A stretch of DNA of 64,000 bases from Simiduia curdlanivorans (GTDB lineage Bacteria; Pseudomonadota; Gammaproteobacteria; Pseudomonadales; Cellvibrionaceae): the NCBI RefSeq assembly GCF_030409605.1, contig NZ_JAUFQG010000004.1, positions 2,172,501 to 2,236,500 of the forward strand. Direction: 5' to 3'. Both the position numbers and the translations under genes were made by a program. Below the pieces are notes generated by a model that saw only the letters and a list, made by a program, of their open reading frames with translations, did no database searches and was not told the DNA's origin. Within the stretch, counting starts at the first letter, position 1, and each line of letters begins with the position of its first letter. This document shows positions 34,335-43,232 of this stretch, one piece after another.

Positions 34335-34912
34335 TCCAGGTAATTAAAAAGCTCTTCGAAGCGCTCTATTGCGTGATCTGCTTGGGCAATAAAATGAGCG
34401 TTGCTGTGGTTGCGCCATAAGATAGCGCGCATGCCGGCCCGCTGTGCGGCTTCTAGGTCGAATTTATAATCGCCTACATAGGCCAGTTGTTGTGTTGGAA
34501 TTTGCCACTGCTGGGCAATGCTGAGCAACGCCTCTGGGTGCGGTTTTACTGCTTGGCAATCTTCGCGGGTGATAATCAGCTCGATCGGAATCTTGAGTTT
34601 TTGCACCGTAAGCTGAGTGGCTTTGCGCATGTTGCGCGTCACAATGGCCATGGGCACCTTGGCGGCGGCGAGTTTGTTTAATACGGCTTCGGCATCTGCA
34701 ATCCAGGTCGCGCAGGCGGCACCGGCCATTTCATGTTTTTCAATCACGCTTTGAACTCTCGCCACGGCGTGCGGGCAAGACAGGCTTTGTTGATATTCGA
34801 GTAGCGGTGTTTGATGGGGGATGGCGAGTTCATCGCAGATGGCGGTGAAGTTCAGCTGCGAGTCGGCTAGGGTGCCGTCTAGGTCAAAGATAATGCCGTT
34901 TAATCGCTGCAC
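34319..34912 (-). CDS. HAD-superfamily phosphatase (phosphoglycolate phosphatase-like)
   Basis: 197 residues. Motif I FDLDGTLAD has the nucleophile Asp10 and Asp12, motif II is VTRN, motif III is the Lys in REDCQAVKPHPEA, and motif IV is YVGDYKFDLEAA. The small helical cap between motifs I and II indicates subclass I (Gph/beta-phosphoglucomutase group). The substrate cannot be told. Confidence 0.88.
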   Translation of the reverse strand: MQRLNGIIFDLDGTLADSQLNFTAICDELAIPHQTPLLEYQQSLSCPHAVARVQSVIEKHEMAGAACATWIADAEAVLNKLAAAKVPMAIVTRNMRKATQLTVQKLKIPIELIITREDCQAVKPHPEALLSIAQQWQIPTQQLAYVGDYKFDLEAAQRAGMRAILWRNHSNAHFIAQADHAIERFEELFNYLDQASI

Positions 34913-35048
34913 TGTACGTCCTAGGTGATCGTCGGGTTTGCGCCATAATGCCAGTATTGTGATGTTATTTTCTAGGGCTTAGTTTTTTGGCGTTAAAGCT
35001 CTAGCGTTAAACCCCTAGCATCCCAAAACTGGATATTAAAACTAAGTA

Positions 35049-35435
35049 TTAAAACCTAAGCTGCTCTTTACAGCTGATCACGGCGTCGCTGTGCACAGAG
35101 ATCACCATGCGCTTGCCCCATTCGCCTTCATTAATTGAACCGCAGTCGGTCTGCATTGCCTCTGCACCACGCTTTAACGTTACCCGGTACTGCCCCTCGC
35201 TTTGTGCCGCGTCATAAAAAATTTCACTCGATTCGCCGGGCGCAATATCGTCGAAGCGCAAGGTGTTCGAGGGTAGCTCAACCACGATGGCTGAAAGTAT
35301 TTCCCGGCTGTTATTCTCCACCGTTACCGTGGGGGTAAACCAGCATAAAAGCGTCAATACGGCAATTAACACCACCGCTAACAGGCCGATGCCAAGGCTT
35401 GAGTAGAGTAGAAATTTGACAGTAATTTGTTTCAT
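35049..35435 (-). CDS. hypothetical membrane-anchored protein
   Basis: 128 residues with one N-terminal helix (FLLYSSLGIGLLAVVLIAVLTLLCW) and a periplasmic ~90-residue beta-rich domain holding two Cys that could form a disulfide. No family recognised. It stands alone between the HAD gene and a repetitive gap. Confidence 0.6.
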   Translation of the reverse strand: MKQITVKFLLYSSLGIGLLAVVLIAVLTLLCWFTPTVTVENNSREILSAIVVELPSNTLRFDDIAPGESSEIFYDAAQSEGQYRVTLKRGAEAMQTDCGSINEGEWGKRMVISVHSDAVISCKEQLRF

Positions 35436-35507
35436 AGCATCCGGCGCAAAATGTCGCGTGTATTTAAGGTGAAGGATTTTTTAATTCACCTGGTTAAGGA
35501 CGTTTAG

Positions 35508-35615
35508 TCCAGCCAGCTAAGGGCTTTTATCCACCACGCTAAAGGCTTTTGATCTACCTCGCTAAGGGCTTCTCTCAATCCACGGCTCAATTCACTTCTC
35601 AATTCACTTTTCAGT
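35508..35615. repeat. degenerate ~25-bp tandem repeats
   Basis: Three imperfect units with the common string GCTAAGGGCTTT or GCTAAAGGCTTT (35516, 35538 and 35561), followed by three CAATTCACTT-like units (35588-35612). They lie just before the 3' end of the amine-oxidase-like gene. Confidence 0.6.
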
Positions 35616-36918
35616 CCACGCAGTTATAGGCCAAATAGGCGGCGGCAAGATAACCCGTGCGCAGTTGCGGCAGCGGAAAGGCCTTGGGCTTGTTCTGCAT
35701 AAATGCAGGAACCTCGGCTATGGCAGCTGCATCTTTTAGCATTAATGCCGCGGCTTTGTGGCCGCTCCAGCTAGCCATGGCGACGCCGTTGCCGTGGTAC
35801 GCCAGTGCGCAGTAAAGTTCATCCCCCAGTGCTGCGATGTGGGGTGTTTGCTGGCGCGCTAATGCAACGTGACCGCGCCAAAAATAGTCTACGTCAACTT
35901 GCGCCCAAGCGGGGAAGTAGCGCTGGAAATCTACCCCATGCTGCTTGCGTCTGGCCGCAAAACTGGCCTCGCTTTGTCGAATGCCGCCGCGGCCGCCGAA
36001 TAAAAACCGTTGATCTGGTAGTAGGCGGAAATAATACAGCAAGTTGCGGGTGTCGTAGCTGGGGTTGGTCGACCACCAGCCTTGGCTGTCTAACTCCTGC
36101 TGCGTTAAGGGGCGGGTGACTAAAATGTTGCTGAGCGCAGGCAACACCCTCCCGTTGAGGCTGGGGTGCATGGCGTCTTGGGTGTAGCCGTTAGTCGCCA
36201 TCAGTACTTTTCGCGCGTTTAGCTGGCCTCGGCTTGTGTTCAGTTGCCGGCGACCTGATGTGTGTTTGAGCGCGGCGACGGTGTGGTTATTATAAAAATC
36301 CACGCCTAAATTTTGCGCCGCTCGCACTAGGCCGTAGCAATATTTGAGCGGGTGTAAACCGAAGCCTGCCGGCATATGTAGCCCGGCAAAACTGGCGCTG
36401 GCGCATTGGCCACGCTGTTTCAGTTCGACCGATGAAAGTAGCTGCGCTTCTAGTCCGTAGTGTTGCTGAAACGCCGCTTGGGTTTGGTGCAATTGCGCCT
36501 GCGTTTTTTCGCGATGGGCCAAGAGAGTCTCGCCGATGCCGCAGATATCCGCACTAATGTTGAAATCTTCACAGTTGCGTTTGACCTGTGCGATGGCGGC
36601 GAGTTGTGCTTGCACGTAGCGCTGCGCTTGTTCGGTACCAAAGCGCTTTTCGATAGCGCCAATGCCCAAATGATCACCGCCAAGGCAACAGAAGCCACCA
36701 TTGCGCCCACTGGCGCCCCAGCCCGGTTGTTGAGCGTCGATAAGTGCGACACTTAGACCCTTGTGGGCCAGTGCGATGGCGGCAGTTAAGCCGGTGTAGC
36801 CAGCGCCAACAATGGCGGCATCGTAAACTGCCTTCGGTGCTGGTGTGCGGTAATCCGGCTCGGTGGCGGTGGCGCGCCAGTAGCTAGCAGCGGGCGCGCC
36901 ATCTATGCCTGCAGACAT
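35611..36918 (-). CDS. FAD-dependent amine oxidoreductase (DAO family, PuuB-like)
   Basis: 435 residues. The dinucleotide motif AAIVGAGYTGLTAAIALA near residue 34 and the WGASGRNGGFCC segment are typical of the DAO branch that includes gamma-glutamylputrescine oxidase. The C-terminal YHGNGVAMASWSGHKAA is also family-like. It oxidises a secondary or primary amine. It is the second gene of a two-gene unit with an NhaC-type antiporter upstream (2-bp gap), which suggests that the antiporter-like protein imports the amine. Confidence 0.83.
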   Translation of the reverse strand: MSAGIDGAPAASYWRATATEPDYRTPAPKAVYDAAIVGAGYTGLTAAIALAHKGLSVALIDAQQPGWGASGRNGGFCCLGGDHLGIGAIEKRFGTEQAQRYVQAQLAAIAQVKRNCEDFNISADICGIGETLLAHREKTQAQLHQTQAAFQQHYGLEAQLLSSVELKQRGQCASASFAGLHMPAGFGLHPLKYCYGLVRAAQNLGVDFYNNHTVAALKHTSGRRQLNTSRGQLNARKVLMATNGYTQDAMHPSLNGRVLPALSNILVTRPLTQQELDSQGWWSTNPSYDTRNLLYYFRLLPDQRFLFGGRGGIRQSEASFAARRKQHGVDFQRYFPAWAQVDVDYFWRGHVALARQQTPHIAALGDELYCALAYHGNGVAMASWSGHKAAALMLKDAAAIAEVPAFMQNKPKAFPLPQLRTGYLAAAYLAYNCVD

Positions 36919-36920
36919 TG

Positions 36921-38903
36921 CTAGGCTGGCTCGGCATCGGGCTTATGGGCATGGCTTTTGTGTGGGTGTGGTAGTGGATCTTCGGCCCGTTGACCAAAGA
37001 ACTGTAGCACCAGCCAAAGCGCGACCGCGCCGATAATCATACACAGCCACCAAGGCGCGCCAAAGCCAGCGGGCAGGGTGCCCGCGAGCATGCCGACACC
37101 GCCCACCACCAAGCAATACAGCATTTGGCTGCGCACATGGTCGATCAGGTCACAGCCGGAGGCCATGGCCGATAGCAGGGTCGACTCGGCCAATGGCGAG
37201 CAGTGATCGCCCCAAATAGCGCCGGCAAGCACGCCGGAGACCGACGAATAGAAAATGTGCATATGCTCGGCGCCGGTCATGTCGTTGAACACCAGTACCG
37301 CCCAAGCCAAAGGCACCACCATGGGCATCATAATGCCCATCACGCCCCAGCTGGAGCCGGTAGCAAAGGCCATAAAGGCGGCTAAAAGGAAGATGATGAA
37401 GGGCATTAAATTCGGGTTTAGAGTGTCGCCCAGGGCCGATATGAGGAAGTCAGAGGTGTGCAACTCGGTGTTCACCGCGGATAGCGACCAGGCCAATGTC
37501 AGCACGAAGATCACCAGCATCACGGCTTTGGCGCCGGCGAACCAGGCGTCGGTAATTTCGTGCACGCTGAGCAGGCGCTGCGCCATGGTCATCAGCAGCG
37601 CGACAATACAACCGGCCACTGAGCCGTACATCATGGAGGCGAAGGAGTTGGCGTTGCCGATGATTTCGCGCAGCGAGTCGTCGGCGCGGTCTGGGCTGGC
37701 GAGGCCGGTGAAATAGATCGCGGCCATGGTCACGCCGATGAGCACACACATGGGGATAACGGCATTGATGGCGCGGTGCGGTACGCCTGCTTTAGCCTCC
37801 ATGTCTTTCTCTTCCGGCGCTGGGCCTGAATCTTGCTGCATGGCTGGGCTCAACACCTTGCCAGTGTGAAAGGCGCGGCGCTCGGCTTTGAGCATGGGGC
37901 CAAAATCTTTGCCCGTGCCGGCGATGTAGAGCACAAACACGATGGCCAATATCGGGTAAAAACTGTACAGCAGGGAGTTCAAAAATACCGAGTAGGCGGA
38001 TTCGTCCAAACCTACGATGGTGCTCAAGCCGTCGTTGATGACGCCCACTTGAAAGCCGATCCAGGTGGTGACAAACAAAATGGCGGAAACCGGCGCCGCA
38101 GTGCAATCGACGATGTAGGCCAACTTCTCTCGGGAGATGCGCATGGTGTCGGAGATTTTCTTCATGGTATTGCCGACAATAAGGCTGTTGGCGTAGTCAT
38201 CGAAGAAGATAGCCAGCCCTAAAAAGCTGGTGGAAAGCTGAGTTTGTGAGCGGTTCTTAACCACGCGGGTGATGCGCTCCGCGATTCCCATGGTGCCGCC
38301 ATTGCGCGAGATGATGCCCACAAGGCCACCGATTAAGAAGCAGAAAACCACCACTTCCATGTGTTCGCGCTCGGTGAGTGCATCCACCACATAGACTTGG
38401 CAGGCGTCCAAAATCGCCATACCTAAGCCCGGTAGCGTCAGGCCGTAGAGCATCCAGATACCGGTGATCAGGCTAACGAACAGGGCAATCATCACGTTGC
38501 GCAGTAGCAGCGCCATGGTTACGGCCATCAGCGCTGGGATCAGGGAGAACCAGCCGGGTAGGGTGGCGATGTTGGCGCTATCTAGCTGGTGGCCATTACT
38601 GAGCAGTATCACCTGGGCTGTGTCGGCCTCTGTAATGAGGCCGGAAAAGGTGAGTAGCCCGTCGGTTAACTCGCCTTGATAGATGGTTTCGTCCAATTGA
38701 ATGAATAAAGTTTGCTGTTGCAGCTCGGTGGCATCGGCGATATCGATACTAAAAGGAACGCCTTGAAGGGCAATTTTGGGCAGCGTCCAGACCGAGGTAT
38801 GGCTTTCCTCGGCCAGGCTTGGCTGAGAAAAAATCAGTAAAAAAGTGGATAAAATTAGGAAAAATACGGATAACGTCCGTGAATGGGAAAATAAGTGCTG
38901 CAT
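36921..38903 (-). CDS. NhaC-family antiporter-like permease with periplasmic N-terminal domain
   Basis: About 660 residues from the Met at 38903. A start at 38981 would precede a good signal peptide (HSRTLSVFFLILSTFLLIFSQPSLA) with 26 unrelated residues, so I prefer the shorter form. Residues ~35-105 are a small beta-rich periplasmic domain; then ten or more membrane helices of the NhaC/ion transporter superfamily with FFDDYANSLIVGNTM, AALVGG-type loops and WGDHCSPLAESTLLSA. The family exchanges sodium for protons or organic ions. The added exported domain is uncommon for simple NhaC. Gene order with the amine oxidase suggests an organic substrate. Confidence 0.82.
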   Translation of the reverse strand: MQHLFSHSRTLSVFFLILSTFLLIFSQPSLAEESHTSVWTLPKIALQGVPFSIDIADATELQQQTLFIQLDETIYQGELTDGLLTFSGLITEADTAQVILLSNGHQLDSANIATLPGWFSLIPALMAVTMALLLRNVMIALFVSLITGIWMLYGLTLPGLGMAILDACQVYVVDALTEREHMEVVVFCFLIGGLVGIISRNGGTMGIAERITRVVKNRSQTQLSTSFLGLAIFFDDYANSLIVGNTMKKISDTMRISREKLAYIVDCTAAPVSAILFVTTWIGFQVGVINDGLSTIVGLDESAYSVFLNSLLYSFYPILAIVFVLYIAGTGKDFGPMLKAERRAFHTGKVLSPAMQQDSGPAPEEKDMEAKAGVPHRAINAVIPMCVLIGVTMAAIYFTGLASPDRADDSLREIIGNANSFASMMYGSVAGCIVALLMTMAQRLLSVHEITDAWFAGAKAVMLVIFVLTLAWSLSAVNTELHTSDFLISALGDTLNPNLMPFIIFLLAAFMAFATGSSWGVMGIMMPMVVPLAWAVLVFNDMTGAEHMHIFYSSVSGVLAGAIWGDHCSPLAESTLLSAMASGCDLIDHVRSQMLYCLVVGGVGMLAGTLPAGFGAPWWLCMIIGAVALWLVLQFFGQRAEDPLPHPHKSHAHKPDAEPA

Positions 38904-39182
38904 GGTGCGCCCGTTGGTCAAAGTTGAATTTATCGTTTGAATGGCTCGAATGTAACCAAGCTTGGCCGCTTGCGCCAGCAATTATCCTCTTGACCCAGTT
39001 TGGGTATTGAATGATTATTCGGATTGTAGGAAGTTGGATGAAATCTAAGCAATCTGCCAATTGGCGTGTTTCAGCCATTGGGTTTTTGTGTAGCATTGTA
39101 TATAAAGGCTCTGGATGTATGGCGGTATTCACACTTGAATACAGCCCCGAACAGACACATAACACGAGAAAAATGTATTTTG

Positions 39183-40766
39183 ATGCAACACGCTACGCGC
39201 ACGCCATTGGCGCCGCAAGACCTGCTTAAACAGGGTTTTGCGCTGCTGAATCAAGGTCGGCCCCAAGAGGCCGCGAGATTGTGCCAACAGGTGATTGCCC
39301 AAAACCCCCGTATTCCTCAGGCTCATTTTTTAGTGGGTTTGGTGGCGCTGTCGCTGCGCGATCGCCTTACTGCCGTGCAAGCCTTTGGCTCGGTCACCCA
39401 ATTGCAGCCGGATCACGCCGCCGCGTGGGCGCAGTTGGCAAAATTATTCATCGAAGAAGGGCAAGTAAACCGCGCCGATCAGGCACTCAAAGAGGCCGAG
39501 AAACACGGCTCATCCGACCCCCTCGTGCAAGATCTATTGGGCACTGTCTATACCCGCATGGGCGATCACGGCCGTGCTAAAGTCCAGTTTGAGCAGGCCG
39601 TTGCCGGCGCTTCTGAGCAGCCGCAGTATTCACTTAACTTGGCTAATAACCGCGTTTATCACGGCGAAATTGCGGCGGCAGAAAGCCTGTATCAGTCGGT
39701 GTTAACGCGTATTCCCCATCACGCGCAAGCCCATTGGTCATTGGCTGCAGCGCGTAAGGCAACAGATCATAGCCATATAGAAGTCATGCAGAAGTTACTG
39801 CTACAGCCTAGATTGGAGGATCGCCCACGGGCTTTTTTGCATTACGCTATTGGCAAAGAATGTGAAGATTTAAAGGATTGGGACAGCGCTATTGAAGCTT
39901 TTATGGCCGGAGCCAAAGCGCGCAGAAATACGGTTGAGTACGACGAGGCTGCCGAGCAGCTGATGTTTGATTATCTTATTGAACATTGCACTGAAGAGTG
40001 GTTGGCCGATAGTCAGGGCTCGGATCACAGCGCACCTATTTTTGTATTAGGCCAACCGAGAACAGGCACAACCTTGATAGAGCGTATTATTACCAGCCAT
40101 AGCGATGTTACCTCGGCCGGCGAATTGCAGCAGTTTGGTATGAGTTTACGCAGGCTGAATAATCATCGAGATCCGAAACGATTTTCAGCGCAAATGTTTG
40201 AAGCCTCGATGAATTTAGATTTCAAACAGGTAGGCGACGTGTACATGGAGGCAACTAAACGCTTGCATGGCGGCACGCCGAGGTTTGTCGATAAATTGCC
40301 GGTTAACTACCTACTGATTCCGTTTATATTAAAGGCGTTTCCCAAGGCAAAGATTGTGCATTTAACCCGCGAACCGATGGATGCGTGCTTTGCCAGCTTC
40401 AAACAGCTTTTCGCCGATGCTTATTTGCATTCCTACGATCAAGCTGAAATGGCACGCCACCACAGCCGTTATTTAAAATTAATGGCGGTATATCGCGAGC
40501 GCTTTGCGGGACGCTTCTTTGATATTTCCTATGAGGCCACCGCGCAAGATATTGAGCCTAATGCGCGTGCGCTTATCCAATACTTAGAGTTACCTTGGCA
40601 AGATGCTTGCTTAAATTTCCATCAGCAAACCGGCGCTGTATCTACCGCAAGCGCTGCGCAAGTGCGTGAGCCAGCGCATACCCGCTCTATCGGGCGCTGG
40701 AAAAAATACCAACAACAATTGCAGCCTATGCTGCAAGCACTCAGCAATGAAAACATCGCAATATGA
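39183..40766 (+). CDS. TPR-repeat sulfotransferase (pair 1)
   Basis: About 527 residues. Residues ~10-270 are tetratricopeptide repeats (ALLNQGRPQEAARLCQQVIAQNP; AAWAQLAKLFIEEGQVNRADQAL). The C-terminal half is a PAPS-dependent sulfotransferase. The 5'-phosphosulfate loop LGQPRTGTTLIERI is near residue 289, and the 3'-phosphate segment REPMDACFASF near 396. It has no signal peptide. The start at 39183 (MQHATRTPLAP) drops a 39-residue lead with no similarity. It is 21 bp upstream of a TonB receptor on the same strand. TPR-sulfotransferases of this type could sulfate peptides or proteins, but the acceptor is unknown. Confidence 0.85.
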   Translation: MQHATRTPLAPQDLLKQGFALLNQGRPQEAARLCQQVIAQNPRIPQAHFLVGLVALSLRDRLTAVQAFGSVTQLQPDHAAAWAQLAKLFIEEGQVNRADQALKEAEKHGSSDPLVQDLLGTVYTRMGDHGRAKVQFEQAVAGASEQPQYSLNLANNRVYHGEIAAAESLYQSVLTRIPHHAQAHWSLAAARKATDHSHIEVMQKLLLQPRLEDRPRAFLHYAIGKECEDLKDWDSAIEAFMAGAKARRNTVEYDEAAEQLMFDYLIEHCTEEWLADSQGSDHSAPIFVLGQPRTGTTLIERIITSHSDVTSAGELQQFGMSLRRLNNHRDPKRFSAQMFEASMNLDFKQVGDVYMEATKRLHGGTPRFVDKLPVNYLLIPFILKAFPKAKIVHLTREPMDACFASFKQLFADAYLHSYDQAEMARHHSRYLKLMAVYRERFAGRFFDISYEATAQDIEPNARALIQYLELPWQDACLNFHQQTGAVSTASAAQVREPAHTRSIGRWKKYQQQLQPMLQALSNENIAI

Positions 40767-40820
40767 TTAAGTACTAAAAATCGCCACTTGATTTCTATGA
40801 CAACATGTTTGGGGATAACA

Positions 40821-43193
40821 ATGAAAAACGAGGACACTATGCATAGCTACCAACCGAAGTATTTAAAGCGTCGTCACTTAGCGACAGCCGTAGCGGCTGC
40901 GCTGCTGGGTACCGGAATGTCTGCCAGTTTGCAGGCGCAAAGCTGGCTCGAAGAAGTGACCGTAACCGCCACCAAGCGCGCGGAAAATGTGCAGGATGTG
41001 CCCTTGGCAATTTCTGCGTTCTCCGGTGATTTCACCAAAGATAATAACCTCGATGATGTTAAAGATCTCATTAACATTACGCCCGGTATTACTGGTAACT
41101 CGAAAGATTCCTTTTTAGATGCGGTAAGCGTTCGCGGTATTCGCACCCAAGATTTTGGCGTGGGCGGCGATCCTTCTGCAGCGTTTTTCAAAAATGATTT
41201 CTACGAGGGCCGTAACGGCGCTGCCGTAACCAGCTTGTACGATATGGAGCGCTCGGAAGTGCTGCGCGGGCCGCAGGGTTTCTTGTTTGGTCGCTCTTCC
41301 ATTGGCGGCGCTATTAGCGTGCATACTGCTAAGCCGGAAATTGGCGGCACTAACTCGGGCTATATCGACGTCGATATTGGCGAGCGTGGTCATGGTGTTG
41401 TTGAAGGTGCGATCAATTTACCGGTGAACGATAGTTTTGCTATGCGTGTGGCTGGTTATCACTCTGAAGAAGATGGCTACGTTAAAAACTTTGCCGGTGG
41501 CCCTGATTTAATTGCACACGATAAGTCGGCTATTCGTTGGTCTACCGCATACCAGAGCGGCAAGCTTGGCGTAGATACCACGGTTGAATACGAAACGCGC
41601 GAGCAGTCGGGCTCGGTTTATCGTGCTGTTAACCAAGGCGATACTTGGCAGGGGTTGCTTGATAGTGGCTTGGTCAACGATACAATGCCCCTTGGCGGCG
41701 AACGCGACGCCGATGTGGATCTGCAGGGTGGCGACGCGGACAATGCCGATATCTTGAGCTTAGGTGTGAAATTGAGTTACGACCTAGGTTTTGCCGAATT
41801 GGTGTCTAACACTGGTTACAAAGACCACGATTATTACTATTCGGAAGACTACGATGGCACCTCAGTTAATTTATCAAACTATCATCAGGACCAGACCGGC
41901 GATTATTTCCAGCAGGAGTTCCGATTAACGTCAACCGGTAGCGATGCGCTCTCTTGGTACGCAGGCGTTTCTTACTACAAAGAAAATATTGATGCTAACT
42001 TCCTTTTCCGGACCACGGAAGAGGCTATTTGTATGTATTACTATGCTTCATCTTGTAGCGACTATTACACAGACTTTTACCCGAGCGACACCGGCTATCT
42101 CGATGAAGGCAATAACGCGGTAGGTGAATATGAGGGTTGGGCCGGCTATGTGGATCTGACCTATGCCTTTAATGAACGCTGGGATGCTAGCATCGGCGCG
42201 CGTTATTCCAAAGATGAAAAGACCTTCAGTCAAAATGTGCCTATGCCCGACAGTTACCTAGGGCCATGGTATGCCTATGGCTATACCACCGATGGCACCA
42301 TTAAGCAAAGCGATAGTTGGAGCGATACCACCTTGCGCGCACTGGTGCGCTGGCGCCCCAATGACACGGCAATGATTTTTGCCAGTTTCACTCAGGGTTA
42401 TAAACCAGGTGGCTTCGGCACCTTTAGTATGGATTTTTCTAGCTGTGCCGAGGAAAGCGTAGCGGACTGCTATGACGTCGATCAAGGTGTACAGCAAGGT
42501 GAGTTCCCACTCGATACTTTTGAACCAGAAACCGTAGACTCTTTCGAAATCGGCTATAAGGACACGCTGATGGACGGGAAGGCTAATGTGACGGTGACGG
42601 CCTTTGCCTACCAGTATCAGGATCTGCAGGTACCTAGTAATGACTTTCCGTCGCGCGTGCTCAACGCCGGTGAAGTGGCGGGCAAAGGGGTTGAGGCTAC
42701 AGTGATGGCGGCGTTAAATGATAACTTTGATCTTTACCTGGGTATTGGTTATTTAGATACTGAAGCTACCCACATGGCACCCATCTGCGAACTGGACGAC
42801 TACGATCCGGAAACCATGCCAGATACTTACAGTTATTGTGAGGGCGTGCAGCTATTTTGGTCGCCAGAGTGGGCGGGGAGCGCGGTGCTTAATGCCCATT
42901 TTCCGGTCAACGGAGGACAGTGGATAGGCAACCTAGGTGTGACTTGGGAGTCTGAGCGTGGCGGTGGTTATGAACAACTGGCGGAGACAAAAATTGCCGC
43001 TTATAACGAGTGGAGTTTCCGCACGGGCTTCCGCGCAGATGACGGTTGGTCTGTTATCGGCTACGTGGAAAACCTGACTGACCAGAACACCTATGATGGA
43101 ATGAATAACAATGGTGAGCTGGTCCCGGCCCACTTCTTCGGTATGAGCCGTCCGCGCACCATTGGTGTTAGCTTCGGTTATGAATGGGAGTAA
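40821..43193 (+). CDS. TonB-dependent outer-membrane receptor (pair 1)
   Basis: About 790 residues. The signal peptide is followed by EEVTVTATKRAENVQDVPLAISAF, the TonB-box/plug start of the receptor subgroup common in Cellvibrionales and sphingomonads. The plug has VRGIRTQDFG and VLRGPQGFLFGRSSIGGAISV. A long beta-barrel follows, and the chain ends GVSFGYEWE. GGGGAT before the ATG at 40821 supports that start; 40788 and 40839 also open the frame. It imports an unknown large ligand. The original terminator of this gene has been split by an insertion sequence. Confidence 0.88.
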   Translation: MKNEDTMHSYQPKYLKRRHLATAVAAALLGTGMSASLQAQSWLEEVTVTATKRAENVQDVPLAISAFSGDFTKDNNLDDVKDLINITPGITGNSKDSFLDAVSVRGIRTQDFGVGGDPSAAFFKNDFYEGRNGAAVTSLYDMERSEVLRGPQGFLFGRSSIGGAISVHTAKPEIGGTNSGYIDVDIGERGHGVVEGAINLPVNDSFAMRVAGYHSEEDGYVKNFAGGPDLIAHDKSAIRWSTAYQSGKLGVDTTVEYETREQSGSVYRAVNQGDTWQGLLDSGLVNDTMPLGGERDADVDLQGGDADNADILSLGVKLSYDLGFAELVSNTGYKDHDYYYSEDYDGTSVNLSNYHQDQTGDYFQQEFRLTSTGSDALSWYAGVSYYKENIDANFLFRTTEEAICMYYYASSCSDYYTDFYPSDTGYLDEGNNAVGEYEGWAGYVDLTYAFNERWDASIGARYSKDEKTFSQNVPMPDSYLGPWYAYGYTTDGTIKQSDSWSDTTLRALVRWRPNDTAMIFASFTQGYKPGGFGTFSMDFSSCAEESVADCYDVDQGVQQGEFPLDTFEPETVDSFEIGYKDTLMDGKANVTVTAFAYQYQDLQVPSNDFPSRVLNAGEVAGKGVEATVMAALNDNFDLYLGIGYLDTEATHMAPICELDDYDPETMPDTYSYCEGVQLFWSPEWAGSAVLNAHFPVNGGQWIGNLGVTWESERGGGYEQLAETKIAAYNEWSFRTGFRADDGWSVIGYVENLTDQNTYDGMNNNGELVPAHFFGMSRPRTIGVSFGYEWE

Positions 43194-43212
43194 GTGGTTG
43201 CGTTAGTTCGAT

Positions 43213-43232
43213 AAAAAAGCCCGCAGTTTGCG
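43213..43232 (+). terminator. left half of an IS-interrupted terminator (pair 1 receptor)
   Basis: AAAAAAGCCCGCAGTTTGCG at 43213-43232, joined to GGGCTTTTTTT at 44665-44675 with one target copy removed, restores a perfect stem with a GTT loop and T-tail. As it stands, the left half alone cannot form it. Confidence 0.8.

Noticed and set aside
36460..36756. 98-codon plus-strand frame inside the amine oxidoreductase gene
   Set aside because: Opposite strand of a conserved FAD protein; no similarity to anything and no ribosome site.
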